A model generated the notes under the pieces. That model ran no database searches, was not told where the DNA came from, and saw nothing but the letters and a program-made list of their open reading frames with translations. A program made the translations under genes and the position numbers. Positions 20,359 through 30,613 of a DNA stretch of 64,000 nt are shown piece by piece; position 1 is the first letter of the stretch, and each line of letters begins with the position of its first letter. The DNA comes from Bacillus kwashiorkori (GTDB lineage Bacteria > Bacillota > Bacilli > Bacillales > Caldibacillaceae), in assembly GCF_001375515.1 (NCBI RefSeq), contig NZ_CTDX01000015.1, forward strand, positions 1-64,000, read 5' to 3'.

Positions 20359-20538
20359 TTCTTCGGCGGTAACAGGCTTACTGTTGCCGTTTACATACGG
20401 AATAGATATAAGTTATTAATGGTATAAATATAAACTTCATATAAAATATAGATTTCTCCGATACCTGGTATATAGAGCTTTACATAATAGATGTTATTCA
20501 TATGATATATATATGGAATGGATGTTCGTTTAGAATGC

Positions 20539-20567
20539 TTGACTATAGCCAATAACGGCTTTATAAT
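20539..20567 (+). promoter_or_regulatory. Strong sigma-A promoter of a short transcription unit
   Basis: TTGACT (20539–20544), a 17-base spacer and a perfect TATAAT (20562–20567). The transcript would start near 20574 and meet a terminator about 115 bases later. Confidence 0.75.
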
Positions 20568-20573
20568 TCACAG

Positions 20574-20690
20574 AAAATAGAAAAAATGGGGTGGGAATAT
20601 GGTTTTGAAAAACCGACAGAAGAACAATTTTATAAGTAAAAGGCAAAGCACTTACCGAATCTGTAGATGAATTTGGTAGGTGCTTTTTTC
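20574..20690 (+). ncRNA. Short transcript (about 115 nt) of unknown role, ends in a 16-bp terminator
   Basis: Between the strong promoter and the terminator (AAAGCACTTACCGAAT at 20645–20660 pairing with ATTTGGTAGGTGCTTT at 20671–20686, then TTTT) there is room for a small RNA. Two tiny frames exist. One is 17 codons at 20586–20639 (MGWEYGFEKPTEEQFYK) with no ribosome binding site. The other is 23 basic codons at 20599–20670 behind GGGGTGGG, with its end inside the terminator stem. Neither is convincing. The upstream part of this gap (20359–20538) shows nothing. Confidence 0.5.
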
Positions 20691-20754
20691 ATGCATTTAT
20701 TTTTTACCAAAATTGATGAGTAAGGTATAACCAAATATCGAAAGGATGTATGGC

Positions 20755-21837
20755 ATGAGTAAGAATGGTTCAATGAAAGAAAATATATTGTCTATATTCC
20801 TAAAGGAAAATCCGCAATTGCTTTCAGATACGTTGGGTTTTCAGGTCAGTAACATAATTTTAGAACAGAGACATGCTCATCGTAACATAGATATTCGAGC
20901 AGTTGATTCTAAACGAAGAATTCCCATTTTTATTGAAGTTCAGCTCACGAAAGCAAATACCACATATTTGAGTCGAATGATAGAAATGATTGAAAGATAT
21001 AATGAATCGGTAATCGTATGGGTTGCAAAGTCATTTGATGATGAAATTTTGAATGAACTCAGGATGTGGTTTTCATCACATCAGAAGGAGTTTGTTGATT
21101 TTTATGCATTATCGCTTCATGAAGACGCTATTGGTGTATTGCAAAAACTAAATGAAATGTATAGTTTGGACATATATAAGAACTTTCATTTACTAAGGGA
21201 AATGAATCCCCTGCTAAATGTTGAATTAGTGAACCTGCAAATTCATCCATCGCATTGTGGGCAGATTAATACAAATCCATCATCACCTGACTTGAATCGA
21301 GCTGAAGATGTAAAACGAGCAATGTTACAAGTGTTGCGTAACAAAATACCATATTTTCTTAATTTCCATTACGATAAAAAGACAAATCAAAATGATCGAA
21401 TCCTTACTTGCGGTGCGGGTAAATCTGGGATAATTTATAGATGCTCAGCAAAAGATGTTCGAAATCTTGCATTTGTCGAGTTATACTTCGACAAAGCAGA
21501 AATGGATTGGTATGAAGCATTTGAAAATATTGCAGACGAACTTCGTAAAAGTGTCTACCCTGATCTCACATATGGAAAGAGAAGAATAGGAGTTTATTTC
21601 AAACCAAAAGAAAGCAATGAGCAAACTTTTGAGGAGATTGCACGTATCTTTAAGAAAATGATAGATGGATTCTCACCTTACATTTATAAAGTTATGGAAT
21701 TACCAAAAAGAGCTTCGGTAGTTCCAACTGATAAGTTTGTTCAAGTTCCAATCGAGTTACCAGAGCAACCACTTCCAACTGAAAATAGTTACAGAATTGA
21801 AATTGAGGAATTATCCGAACTGTTGTTAACAAAGTAA
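20755..21837 (+). CDS. PD-(D/E)XK-like nuclease with DUF4268-like C-terminal domain
   Basis: A 360-residue protein. The N-terminal half (about residues 1–130) has the layout of a PD-(D/E)XK fold: NIDIRAVDSKRRIPIFIEVQ contains a candidate Asp and a Glu-x-Gln/Lys pair on adjacent strands. The C-terminal part (about 180–325) has DWYEAFENIADELRKSV and GKRRIGVYFKPKES, which resemble DUF4268. I choose ATG 20755 because AAAGG lies 9 bases before it, whereas the earlier ATG directly abuts that site. It is monocistronic, with a terminator after it. The family call is from pattern recognition and moderately sure; the substrate is unknown. Confidence 0.6.
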   Translation: MSKNGSMKENILSIFLKENPQLLSDTLGFQVSNIILEQRHAHRNIDIRAVDSKRRIPIFIEVQLTKANTTYLSRMIEMIERYNESVIVWVAKSFDDEILNELRMWFSSHQKEFVDFYALSLHEDAIGVLQKLNEMYSLDIYKNFHLLREMNPLLNVELVNLQIHPSHCGQINTNPSSPDLNRAEDVKRAMLQVLRNKIPYFLNFHYDKKTNQNDRILTCGAGKSGIIYRCSAKDVRNLAFVELYFDKAEMDWYEAFENIADELRKSVYPDLTYGKRRIGVYFKPKESNEQTFEEIARIFKKMIDGFSPYIYKVMELPKRASVVPTDKFVQVPIELPEQPLPTENSYRIEIEELSELLLTK

Positions 21838-21845
21838 CACCATAG

Positions 21846-21883
21846 AAGGCTTCGTGTCTGTTGAGATGCGAAGTCCTTTTTTT
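21846..21883 (+). terminator. Intrinsic terminator
   Basis: An AAGGCTTCG...CGAAGTCCTT stem with one bulged base is followed by a T run. It isolates the PD-(D/E)XK-like gene from the BREX operon. Confidence 0.7.
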
Positions 21884-21990
21884 GTTTCTTGTAACATTTT
21901 AAGAGAATAAGTCGAATAGCCAGGATAAAATTGAATTAAGAAATGAGTAAGAGTAAAATAAGAATTAAGTGAAATTCAGAGGTGAGTTTT

Positions 21991-22233
21991 TTGGAACTAA
22001 GACTTTTCTATCGTACACAGAGAGATTTAGCAATAGCTTTAAATCAATTGGTGGATGCGTACTGGCAAGAAGAAATCAAAGAAGATGAGCTAATTGAAGG
22101 CATTAAAAGTATGTATGAATATAATCGGGAGAAGCTGATAAAGGATAATGAATTTACCAAAGTAATTCAACAGCAAAGCGGAAAAAGACGATTAGCTTTA
22201 ATTGGTAAAATTTTAGAAAAAGAAATAGGTTAA
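21991..22233 (+). CDS. Small conserved-looking protein at the head of the BREX operon
   Basis: An 80-residue helical, charged protein (MELRLFYRTQRDLAIALNQL at the N-terminus). I place the start at TTG 21991, 6 bases after AGAGGTGAG; a GTG inside that site is less likely. It ends 27 bases before brxA and is in the same direction, so it is probably the first gene of the BREX transcript. I tentatively recall small proteins of this kind (TIGR04540-like) near Firmicutes BREX loci but cannot verify it. Its function is unknown. Confidence 0.6.
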   Translation: MELRLFYRTQRDLAIALNQLVDAYWQEEIKEDELIEGIKSMYEYNREKLIKDNEFTKVIQQQSGKRRLALIGKILEKEIG

Positions 22234-22260
22234 TAGTCTTGTGCGAAAGGTAGGATTTGG

Positions 22261-22857
22261 GTGACAATAGAGTTGGAATATTCTTCAAGCTTAAACGGTG
22301 CTTCCTTTTTATTATTTGAACTAAAGCAGGTCGCAAAATTGAAGCGAATGGATTTAACATCAGAAGAAATTAGAAGAAGGGTTGTTGAAGAAAACCTCTT
22401 CCAATTTGAGAAAAAGGGAAGAATTAATCGAACATTACCTTCCATTATGAGAAGAGCCGAAGTAATAGATTCTGTATTAGCAGATCTAATGGTAGAGGGT
22501 TCAATTGAAATAAGTAAAGTAATTAATTTGTACGCCATTATGAAAACAGACTTATTGTTCTTTGAATTTATGAACGAAGTCATAAGCGAGAAATTTCGCA
22601 ATAATAATTACCTTATTGAGAAAAAGGATATTAACGTATTTTTTACTGCAAAAGCTGAACAAAGTGAAAAGGTTGCCAGTTGGAGTGCCATTAATACGGA
22701 AAAGTTGAAACGGGCATTTATGCAAGTGCTTTATGAAAGTGGACTATTAAAGGAACGGCGTAGCAATGAGTTAAATCGCCTTATCATTGATCAGCAATTA
22801 AGAGAGCATTTAATCCATATTGGTGATGCACAGTATGTCCATGCGATGGGAGAGTAG
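22261..22857 (+). CDS. brxA: BREX protein BrxA (DUF1819)
   Basis: BrxA is a small DNA-binding protein of type 1 BREX, the phage-exclusion system that methylates host DNA and blocks replication of unmodified phage. The 198 residues and the start of the chain (LEYSSSLNGASFLLFELKQV) match the DUF1819 family, as do INRTLPSIMRRAEVID and LKRAFMQVLYESGLL. The start is GTG 22261 behind AAAGGTAGG. brxB follows 3 bases after its stop, indicating tight coupling. Confidence 0.92.
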   Translation: MTIELEYSSSLNGASFLLFELKQVAKLKRMDLTSEEIRRRVVEENLFQFEKKGRINRTLPSIMRRAEVIDSVLADLMVEGSIEISKVINLYAIMKTDLLFFEFMNEVISEKFRNNNYLIEKKDINVFFTAKAEQSEKVASWSAINTEKLKRAFMQVLYESGLLKERRSNELNRLIIDQQLREHLIHIGDAQYVHAMGE

Positions 22858-22860
22858 AAT

Positions 22861-23427
22861 ATGGCTACGTTGAAGAAAAGATTGAAAAAAATTAGTGATC
22901 GTATAAAGGAAGACAAATTCATCGAGGGACGTGGATTGGGGAATGAAATTAGTTTCTATATTTTTGATTATGATCCAAAAGATGAATTAGAGGTACGAGA
23001 TTTTATTAAAATTCTCCATAAGGAATTTAACAATGGTCTTTATAATAGAAGGATTATTGAGTTTGATTTATACAAAATGTTAATTGAGATAACTAAGGAA
23101 AAAAGAATATTTGACCGTATTTTTGATATGGAAGAACGGCAAGGAAAAGATGCTTTATTTAAAGCCATGACAACATTTGCGAAACCTGATATTTTCCTGA
23201 AAAAAATTAAAGAACAGATGGGAGAACATAATGTTGTTTTCCTGACGGGTGTTGGTAAAGTATATCCCTTTGTACGCTCCCATAATATTTTAAATAATCT
23301 TCAAGAAGTGTTGGATAAGGTTCCTGTTATTTTATTTTACCCAGGGCAATACAGCGGTCAGGATTTACAGCTTTTCGGAAAATTTAAAGATGATAACTAC
23401 TATCGTGCATTTCGGTTAGTTGATTAA
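22861..23427 (+). CDS. brxB: BREX protein BrxB (DUF1788)
   Basis: BrxB is a conserved cytoplasmic component of type 1 BREX, needed for defence in studied systems but with no known catalytic role. The 188-residue protein shows the DUF1788 pattern: IFDYDPKDELEVRDFI, EHNVVFLTGVGKVYPFVRSH (about residues 122–141) and VPVILFYPGQYSGQDLQLFG (about 160–179). It starts at ATG 22861, 3 bases after brxA, and brxC begins 19 bases after its stop. Confidence 0.92.
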   Translation: MATLKKRLKKISDRIKEDKFIEGRGLGNEISFYIFDYDPKDELEVRDFIKILHKEFNNGLYNRRIIEFDLYKMLIEITKEKRIFDRIFDMEERQGKDALFKAMTTFAKPDIFLKKIKEQMGEHNVVFLTGVGKVYPFVRSHNILNNLQEVLDKVPVILFYPGQYSGQDLQLFGKFKDDNYYRAFRLVD

Positions 23428-23446
23428 AGGAAGAGAGGGAATTTGG

Positions 23447-26400
23447 ATGCTACTTAAAGAGATGTTTTTAAAAGATATTGAACGTGACCTTCGTGGGGTT
23501 ATTAAAGTTGCCCAAACAAACGAAGCAGATATTTATCAAGAATTAGACGAGTATGTTGTCACACAAGAATTACATAAACATTTTTCCAAGTTCTATGAAA
23601 ACTATCTAAAAGGAGTCCAAGGTAAGACGGATAAGATGGGTGTGTGGATCAGCGGATTCTTCGGTTCGGGTAAATCGCACTTTCTTAAAATTCTTGCTTA
23701 TCTTTTAGAAAATAAAGCAGTACAAGGTAAAAAACCTGTTGATTTCTTTGAAGAAAAAATAAAAGATGCCCTTGTGTTTGCCAATATGAAGCGGACAGCA
23801 GACGTAGATACAGAAGTTATTCTGTTTAATATTGATTCCAAAAGCTCTTTAGATAACAAATCAAAAGAAGATGCCATTTTACGTGTATTCATGAAAGTAT
23901 TTTACGAACATCGTGGCTACTACGGAGACATTCCTGGTGTTGCGGAGATGGAAAAATATTTAGATAAACAGGGAGTTTACGAAACATTTAAGACTGAATT
24001 CCATGCTCTTGCGGGTGAACCATGGGAAGATCGTCGCAACAGCTTCTATTTTGATGCAGATTATGTCATTGGAGCATTAGTAAAAGCGACAAACATGACG
24101 GAAGAATCTGCACGTAATTGGTTTGAAAGCGGAGTAAACAATTTTGAAATCAGTATCGAAAAGTTCGCAAAGGATGTAAAAGACTACATTGATAGTAAAG
24201 GTCCGAATTTTCATCTTGTATTTTTAGTCGACGAAATTGGTCAGTACATCGGGGATAACCGTAACTTGATGTTGAACTTACAAACGTTAACAGAAGATTT
24301 AGGGACATATGCACAAGGAAAAGTATGGATTATGGTCACTTCTCAAGAAAGTATTGACTCGATTATTAAAGTCAAAGGAGATGACTTTTCACGAATCCAA
24401 GGTCGCTTTGATACACGTCTATCCCTATCATCTATCTCGGTAGACGAAGTTATCAAAAAACGTATTTTAGAAAAATATCCGCATGTGTTAGACAAGCTAA
24501 GAGCGGATTATCCGAACAAAAGTGCCATCTTGAAAAATTTAATTAGTTTTAAAGAAAGCACAGCAGATCTTCGAGGCTATGAAGACGATACGGAATTTGC
24601 AGAAGTGTATCCGTTCATACCGTACCAATTTAAGTTACTTCAAAACGTCTTCGAGCAAGTACGTAAACATGGCTCTTCAGGTAAGCACTTATCTGAAGGG
24701 GAACGTTCGATGTTATCCGCATTTAAGGAAGCGGGGCTTCAGTATAAAGATGCAGAAGAAGGTTCGATTATTCCGTTCTATGCATTTTACGATACCATCA
24801 AGGAGTTTTTAAATCCATCAATTTCAAGGGTAATCGAAGGGGCGAGCATGAACCCTGCTTTAAAAGACGATCCGTTTAACATTGATCTGTTAAAAGTGCT
24901 GTTCATGATTAAGTATATTAAAGAACTTCCAGCCAACATTGATAATATTGCTACTCTAATGGTCACACATATTGACGAGGATAAATTACAACTAAAAGAA
25001 AAACTCAAAGTAGCACTGAGAAAGTTAATATCACAAACACTAATCGGAAAAAATGGGGACAACTACATTTTCTTAACGGATGATGAACAAGACATCAATC
25101 GAGATATTAAACAGCAACCTGTTGATGAAAGCTTAGTAAAACGTGAATTAGCCCAATATATCTTTAATGACCTATACGAAGAAAAACGTTTCACTTATTC
25201 AAAGGAATATTCTTTCTCTTACAATCAAGTGATGGATGAAAAACCTTATGGCAATCAAACATCAAATATCGGCATTCAAATCTTGTCACCACTATCAGAC
25301 CATTATGCTAAGTCAGACCAGGAGTTAATGATGATGTCATCTGGTAACGGAGAAACAATACTGAAACTTGGTGGCAACGAAGCTTATGTAGAGGAAATGG
25401 AAGAAGCATTGCGTATTGAAGAATACCGCAAGAAAAAGAACATTACGCAACTACCTGAAAATATTCAAAATATATTAAATAACAAACAAGCTGAGGCACG
25501 TGAACGAAGACGTCGAGTGCGAGAGTTGTTGGAAGAAGCGATAAAAGACGGTGCATTCTTCGTTAACGGCGACAAAATGGACATTAAAGGCTCTACCGTA
25601 AAAGAAAAAATGACTACAGCATTTAAGCATTTAGTCGATAATGTCTACACGAAATTAGGCTATGTGAAAGAGCATTTGGATAATGAGAGAGAACTCATTT
25701 CTATTTTAGCTTCTGATGACCAACAAATTTCTTTTGATGAACAAATGATTCAAAGTCCAAATACCCTTGCGAAAAGTGAAGTATATGAATATATCGACAT
25801 GCAAGAGCAGTTGAACAAACAAGTCCGAGTGAAACTTGTATATGATCGTTTTGTAGATAAACCTTATGGATGGAAACAGCTCGATATAGCAGGTCTCCTT
25901 GCACAATTATTAAAAGAGCAACGTATCCGTATCCGTTATAATTCGGAGTATTTAGAGCCAGAAATCGACACAAACAAATTATTGACGGTATTCGGGAAAA
26001 CAACGGAAGCGGACAAAGGAATCATTACAAAACGAGTGAAAGTGGATGAAGCCCTACTTCGTACTGCGAGAAGAATTTGCAAAGAAGTATTTAATACAAC
26101 GGATTTAGCAGATGATGAAGACGGTCTGGCAAAGGATATTCGTTCGCTTATTGCCAAGCAAGTAGATGAAATCAATTCGTTCAAAGCACGTTATGAAGGT
26201 AGAAAATATCCTGGCTTGAGTTTATTAAACAAAGGCTTAGAATACTTCGGGCAATTTAACAATCAATTGGATAACGCCTCTTTCTTCTTGAAACTGAAAG
26301 AAATGGAAGATGATTTAGCGGACTGGGAAGAAGACATTGTGTATGTAAAAAGCTTCTTCGAATCGAATCAAAAGGATATTTTTGACCGAGGTTTAGCAGG

Positions 26401-27019
26401 ACTTGTAAAGTACGAAGAAAATAAATCGTACTTATCAGGTAATGAAGTAGAAAAAGAGATGCATCAACTTCGTAACATTGTGGAAAATCCGATTCCTTAT
26501 AAAAATATTAAGGACATCCCCGATCTTTTACACGCATTAGAGCAACAAATAGAAGCTGTGTTAGTAGAGAAAAAAGCAAATGCCAATGAGAAATTGCAGG
26601 CGGATTATAATGAATTAGTTTTACAAGCAACTCAGTATGGTGTTTCAAATGAAACGAAACATCGAGTGGAGCAATACTATCAAGGATTAAAGGCGAGCCT
26701 TGAGCAATTTACAGATATATTCAAGGTTGATGCAACGATTTCGCAAAGTAATAGTTATAAAGAAAAGACACTAAAAGAAATACGACAAGAAATTATAGAA
26801 TGGCAAAGAAAAAAAGCGGAAGAACAAAAGAAAATTGCAGGTACAGTTGTAGAGCCACCAATTGAACCAGTTATTCAGAAACAGACGGTGAAGGTAAAAG
26901 AACTTGTGACGGTGAAAACATTGTCGACAGAAGAAGAAGTGGATTTGTACATCAACACGCTTTCCCATAAGCTAAAGCAAATCATTAAAGCAAATAAACA
27001 GATTGAGTTTATTGAATAA
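23447..27019 (+). CDS. brxC: BREX protein BrxC (ATPase)
   Basis: BrxC is the large P-loop ATPase of BREX (PglY/BrxC family). Walker A lies in SGFFGSGKSHFLK (about residues 69–81), with a Walker B-like VFLVDEIGQYIG (about 250–261). Later parts include arginine-rich helices (ARERRRRVRELLEEA) and a long charged C-terminal region. ATG 23447 is taken as the start (MLLKEMFLKDIERDLRG) behind AAGGAAGAGAGGG, giving 1190 residues, normal for the family. It is followed after 11 bases by pglX. Its ATPase activity is thought to drive assembly of the BREX complex. Confidence 0.95.
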   Translation: MLLKEMFLKDIERDLRGVIKVAQTNEADIYQELDEYVVTQELHKHFSKFYENYLKGVQGKTDKMGVWISGFFGSGKSHFLKILAYLLENKAVQGKKPVDFFEEKIKDALVFANMKRTADVDTEVILFNIDSKSSLDNKSKEDAILRVFMKVFYEHRGYYGDIPGVAEMEKYLDKQGVYETFKTEFHALAGEPWEDRRNSFYFDADYVIGALVKATNMTEESARNWFESGVNNFEISIEKFAKDVKDYIDSKGPNFHLVFLVDEIGQYIGDNRNLMLNLQTLTEDLGTYAQGKVWIMVTSQESIDSIIKVKGDDFSRIQGRFDTRLSLSSISVDEVIKKRILEKYPHVLDKLRADYPNKSAILKNLISFKESTADLRGYEDDTEFAEVYPFIPYQFKLLQNVFEQVRKHGSSGKHLSEGERSMLSAFKEAGLQYKDAEEGSIIPFYAFYDTIKEFLNPSISRVIEGASMNPALKDDPFNIDLLKVLFMIKYIKELPANIDNIATLMVTHIDEDKLQLKEKLKVALRKLISQTLIGKNGDNYIFLTDDEQDINRDIKQQPVDESLVKRELAQYIFNDLYEEKRFTYSKEYSFSYNQVMDEKPYGNQTSNIGIQILSPLSDHYAKSDQELMMMSSGNGETILKLGGNEAYVEEMEEALRIEEYRKKKNITQLPENIQNILNNKQAEARERRRRVRELLEEAIKDGAFFVNGDKMDIKGSTVKEKMTTAFKHLVDNVYTKLGYVKEHLDNERELISILASDDQQISFDEQMIQSPNTLAKSEVYEYIDMQEQLNKQVRVKLVYDRFVDKPYGWKQLDIAGLLAQLLKEQRIRIRYNSEYLEPEIDTNKLLTVFGKTTEADKGIITKRVKVDEALLRTARRICKEVFNTTDLADDEDGLAKDIRSLIAKQVDEINSFKARYEGRKYPGLSLLNKGLEYFGQFNNQLDNASFFLKLKEMEDDLADWEEDIVYVKSFFESNQKDIFDRGLAGLVKYEENKSYLSGNEVEKEMHQLRNIVENPIPYKNIKDIPDLLHALEQQIEAVLVEKKANANEKLQADYNELVLQATQYGVSNETKHRVEQYYQGLKASLEQFTDIFKVDATISQSNSYKEKTLKEIRQEIIEWQRKKAEEQKKIAGTVVEPPIEPVIQKQTVKVKELVTVKTLSTEEEVDLYINTLSHKLKQIIKANKQIEFIE

Positions 27020-27030
27020 GGGTGAATTAG

Positions 27031-30000
27031 ATGAATAAAAGTGCATTGAAAAAGTTCGCAACAGAAGCACGAAAAGAGTTGCTGGAACGAGTAGAATTGC
27101 AAGCAAGAAAAATCGGGATTACTGCTGAATCTATCCAAAAAGCGAATGTAGAAAGTTCGGATGCCGTCTTTATCGACGGCAGACAACTTTCGGATGTGGA
27201 AAGACGACAACGAAACAAACTAATTGCTCGAATTAACGAAATTGGTTTCAATCGAGTTATGGAGGAAACAGCATACACATGGTTTAACCGTTTTATTGCA
27301 TTACGCTTCATGGAAGTGAATGACTACCTTCCAACAAAAGTAAGGGTTTTATCATCATCAAATGGTGACAGTGCAGAGCCAGACATGATGAAAGAGGCAC
27401 TGTTACTTGATTTAGAATTGGACAAAGAGTACGTTTATGAACTGAAAATGAACAATAAAACAGATGAACTGTTTAAGTACCTCATTAAAATGCACTGTAA
27501 CGACTTGAACCGTTATATGCCATTCATGTTTGAAACACTGGAAGATTATAAGGAAATCTTATTCCCTGAAGGGTTACTTGGTACAGACTCGTTTGTACGT
27601 CAAATGATAAATACAGATGTCATAGCAGAAAGTGACTGGCAAAATGTCGAGATTATTGGATGGTTGTATCAATATTATATTTCAGAGGAAAATGAGCGAG
27701 TTATTAAGGCAAAAAAACGCTACAAAGCAGAGGAATTACCATTTGCGACACAGCTATTCACTCCTGAATGGATTGTTCGTTACATGGTACAAAATGCATT
27801 AGGGCGTTATTGGGTTGAATCTCATCCAGAACATCGGGACTTAATTCAAAATTGGGAGTTCTATTTAGAAAACCCAAATCCAGAACCTGATTTTGAAGAA
27901 AAATTAGCTCCGTACATTAATAAAGAGTTGAATGTAGAAGATATAAAATGTTTCGATCCAGCAATGGGGAGCGGTCATATTTTAGTGTATATGTTTGATG
28001 TTCTTTTTGAAATTTATAGTAAATGTGGCTATATGGAGAGAGAAATTCCACGCCTTATTATCGAGAAAAATTTATATGGGTTAGACATAGATGATCGAGC
28101 TTATCAATTAGCAAGCTTTTCAATTGTCATGAAAGCATTGCAATACAACCGACGCTTCTTAAGAAGTATTGAACGTGAAGGGTTAACAATGAACTTAGCA
28201 TCCATTCAAGAAACAAATCAGTTTACTGATGAAGAAATAGAATTTTTAGCAGGTGTATCTTCTGGTGAGCAATTTGATAAAATGAAGGATTTTATTGACC
28301 AATTTAAACATGCAAAATCAATAGGATCACTTATCAAATTAGAATCTTACGACATTAAATTTTTACAACTACGGCTAACGGCAATTGAACAACAATCGGG
28401 AAATTTATTTGAATTAGAATTAAAAGATAGTACATTGGACATTTTTAGAAAACTAATCAAACAAGCGTTAATTCTGAATTTGAAGTACGAGGTATTTATA
28501 ACAAACCCGCCTTATGCAGGAAATAAATATTTAACAGCCGAAGTATCCAACTACTTAGTAGCTAATTACCCTGATGTAAAATCTGATCTATTCTCAGCAT
28601 TTATTGAGTATAGCTTTTATGCAACGAGAGAAAATGGTCAGATTGGCTTTATGTCTCCATTTGTATGGATGTTTATTTCTTCTTATGAAAAACTTAGACA
28701 GAAAATAATTAAAGAACGTACAATTAGTAGTTTAGTTCAACTTGAATATTCAGGATTTGATGGTGCGACAGTGCCAATTTGTACTTTTACATTAAGAAAT
28801 TATAAAATTAATTTAAAAGGAGAATATGTAAGACTTTCAGAATTTAGAGGGTCAGAAAACCAACCAATTAAAACGTTGGAAGCTGTCCAAAATCCTTCTG
28901 TTTCATATCGCTATTCATTTGACCAAGATAACTTCAATAAGATTCCAGGTAATCCGATAGCATATTGGGTAAGTGCCGATTTTATTGATATATATAGTAA
29001 ATCAGAACCGCTATCAAAAGTATCTGTAGCATGTGTGGGCTTACAAACAAGTGACAATAATAGATTTGTTAGGCTTTGGCATGAAGTAGATATAAGAAAA
29101 GTTGGTTTTGGGATGAATTCTTTAGATGATGCGAATGTAAGCAAGAAAAAATGGTTTCCATATAATAAAGGTGGCGGATATAGAAAGTGGTATGGAAATC
29201 AGGAATATATCGTAAATTGGGAAAATAATGGAGAAGAAATTAAAGAATATAATGCCTATTTAAATTCATCACGTTCATCAAATATTGGAATAGCAAACAC
29301 TCAATATTATTTTAGAGAAAGTGGCAGTTGGGGGTTAGTAACAAGTAGTCACTTTTCGGTTCGTTATTCACCAAATGGTTTCATTTTCGATACTGGTGGA
29401 TCTTCTGTATTTGCAAATCATAATTTAAAAAATATTATAGCACTACTAAATAGTAAAATTTCAACGCTTTGTTTACAAATTCAAAACCCTACACTTAATT
29501 TCCAACCTGGAAATGTAAGCAGAATTCCTTATGTAGATGCAATTAACAATACATTGATTTCTGATTTGGCAAGTAACTCTATTAACATTTCAAAGTTAGA
29601 TTGGGATAGTTTTGAAGTATCATGGAATTTTAAGAAACATCCATTTTTAAATGGTGGAACTGTACGGTTGGCATTTGAGAATTGGAAGAAAGAGTGTGAG
29701 GAACGATTTAAACAACTTAAACATAATGAAGAAGAATTAAATAGTCTATTTATTGATATTTACGGTTTGCAAAATGATCTGACACCAGACGTTGCTGAGA
29801 AAGATGTAATGATAAGAAAAGCTGAATTGGAGAAGGATATCAAATCTTTTATCTCCTACGCAATAGGGTGTTCTTTCGGTCGTTATTCACTTAATGAAGA
29901 AGGTCTTGTATACGCAGGTGGTGAATTTGATGCTTTACGTTATCAAACATTCCCTGCTGATGAGGATAACATTTTGCCTATTTTGTCAGGTTCGTATTTC

Positions 30001-30543
30001 GAAGACGATATTGTAACAAGATTTGTAGATTTTGTGCGTGTAACGTATAGTGAGGAAACGCTTGAGGAAAACCTTGATTTTATTGCCGATGCGATTGGGC
30101 GTAAAGCGAATGAGACAGCAAGGGAAACATTACGTCGCTATTTCTTAAATGATTTCTATAAGGATCATGTGCAAGTTTATAAAAAGCGACCGATTTATTG
30201 GTTATTTACTTCTGGTAAGGAAAAGGCTTTTAACTGTCTTATCTATATGCATCGTTATGATAAAACAACACTTTCTCGTATTCGTACAGATTATTTACAT
30301 GAAGTGCAAATACGAATGGATGCGGAGAAAAAGGACTTGCTTGACATCATAGAAGGTGATTTTACAGCGAAAGAAATTAGCAATGCGAAGAAAGAGTTAA
30401 AAGCACTCGATAAAAAAATCGACGAGTTAAAAGCTTATGATGAACTATTACACCACATGGCGGACATGCAAATTGAAATTGACTTAGATGACGGTGTTAA
30501 AGTGAATTATGAGAAGTTTAATGGGTTAGTGGCGAAGATTTAA
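27031..30543 (+). CDS. pglX: BREX adenine-specific DNA methyltransferase PglX
   Basis: PglX methylates adenine (N6) in a short non-palindromic site and so marks host DNA as self. The 1170-residue type I-like methyltransferase shows the SAM-binding motif I in CFDPAMGSGHILVYMFD (about residues 307–323) and the catalytic motif IV NPPY (about 491–494, in FITNPPYAGNKY). Long N- and C-terminal parts hold target recognition and scaffold regions. All motifs look intact, so the enzyme should be active. The recognition sequence cannot be read from the protein. The gene starts at ATG 27031 behind AAGGGTGAA, 11 bases after brxC. Confidence 0.95.
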   Translation: MNKSALKKFATEARKELLERVELQARKIGITAESIQKANVESSDAVFIDGRQLSDVERRQRNKLIARINEIGFNRVMEETAYTWFNRFIALRFMEVNDYLPTKVRVLSSSNGDSAEPDMMKEALLLDLELDKEYVYELKMNNKTDELFKYLIKMHCNDLNRYMPFMFETLEDYKEILFPEGLLGTDSFVRQMINTDVIAESDWQNVEIIGWLYQYYISEENERVIKAKKRYKAEELPFATQLFTPEWIVRYMVQNALGRYWVESHPEHRDLIQNWEFYLENPNPEPDFEEKLAPYINKELNVEDIKCFDPAMGSGHILVYMFDVLFEIYSKCGYMEREIPRLIIEKNLYGLDIDDRAYQLASFSIVMKALQYNRRFLRSIEREGLTMNLASIQETNQFTDEEIEFLAGVSSGEQFDKMKDFIDQFKHAKSIGSLIKLESYDIKFLQLRLTAIEQQSGNLFELELKDSTLDIFRKLIKQALILNLKYEVFITNPPYAGNKYLTAEVSNYLVANYPDVKSDLFSAFIEYSFYATRENGQIGFMSPFVWMFISSYEKLRQKIIKERTISSLVQLEYSGFDGATVPICTFTLRNYKINLKGEYVRLSEFRGSENQPIKTLEAVQNPSVSYRYSFDQDNFNKIPGNPIAYWVSADFIDIYSKSEPLSKVSVACVGLQTSDNNRFVRLWHEVDIRKVGFGMNSLDDANVSKKKWFPYNKGGGYRKWYGNQEYIVNWENNGEEIKEYNAYLNSSRSSNIGIANTQYYFRESGSWGLVTSSHFSVRYSPNGFIFDTGGSSVFANHNLKNIIALLNSKISTLCLQIQNPTLNFQPGNVSRIPYVDAINNTLISDLASNSINISKLDWDSFEVSWNFKKHPFLNGGTVRLAFENWKKECEERFKQLKHNEEELNSLFIDIYGLQNDLTPDVAEKDVMIRKAELEKDIKSFISYAIGCSFGRYSLNEEGLVYAGGEFDALRYQTFPADEDNILPILSGSYFEDDIVTRFVDFVRVTYSEETLEENLDFIADAIGRKANETARETLRRYFLNDFYKDHVQVYKKRPIYWLFTSGKEKAFNCLIYMHRYDKTTLSRIRTDYLHEVQIRMDAEKKDLLDIIEGDFTAKEISNAKKELKALDKKIDELKAYDELLHHMADMQIEIDLDDGVKVNYEKFNGLVAKI

Positions 30544-30554
30544 TATGTTGCAGT

Positions 30555-30585
30555 AAAGTGTCTGTGTCATAGACGCAGGCACTTT
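30555..30585 (+). promoter_or_regulatory. Hairpin between pglX and the HEPN gene
   Basis: AAAGTGTCTGTGTC (30555–30568) pairs with GACGCAGGCACTTT (30572–30585) with two G·U pairs and a 3-base loop. No U run follows, so full termination is unlikely; it may act as an mRNA stabiliser or partial attenuator inside the operon. Confidence 0.55.
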
Positions 30586-30613
30586 ATATTAGTTAGGATT
30601 GGGGGGATGTTAG

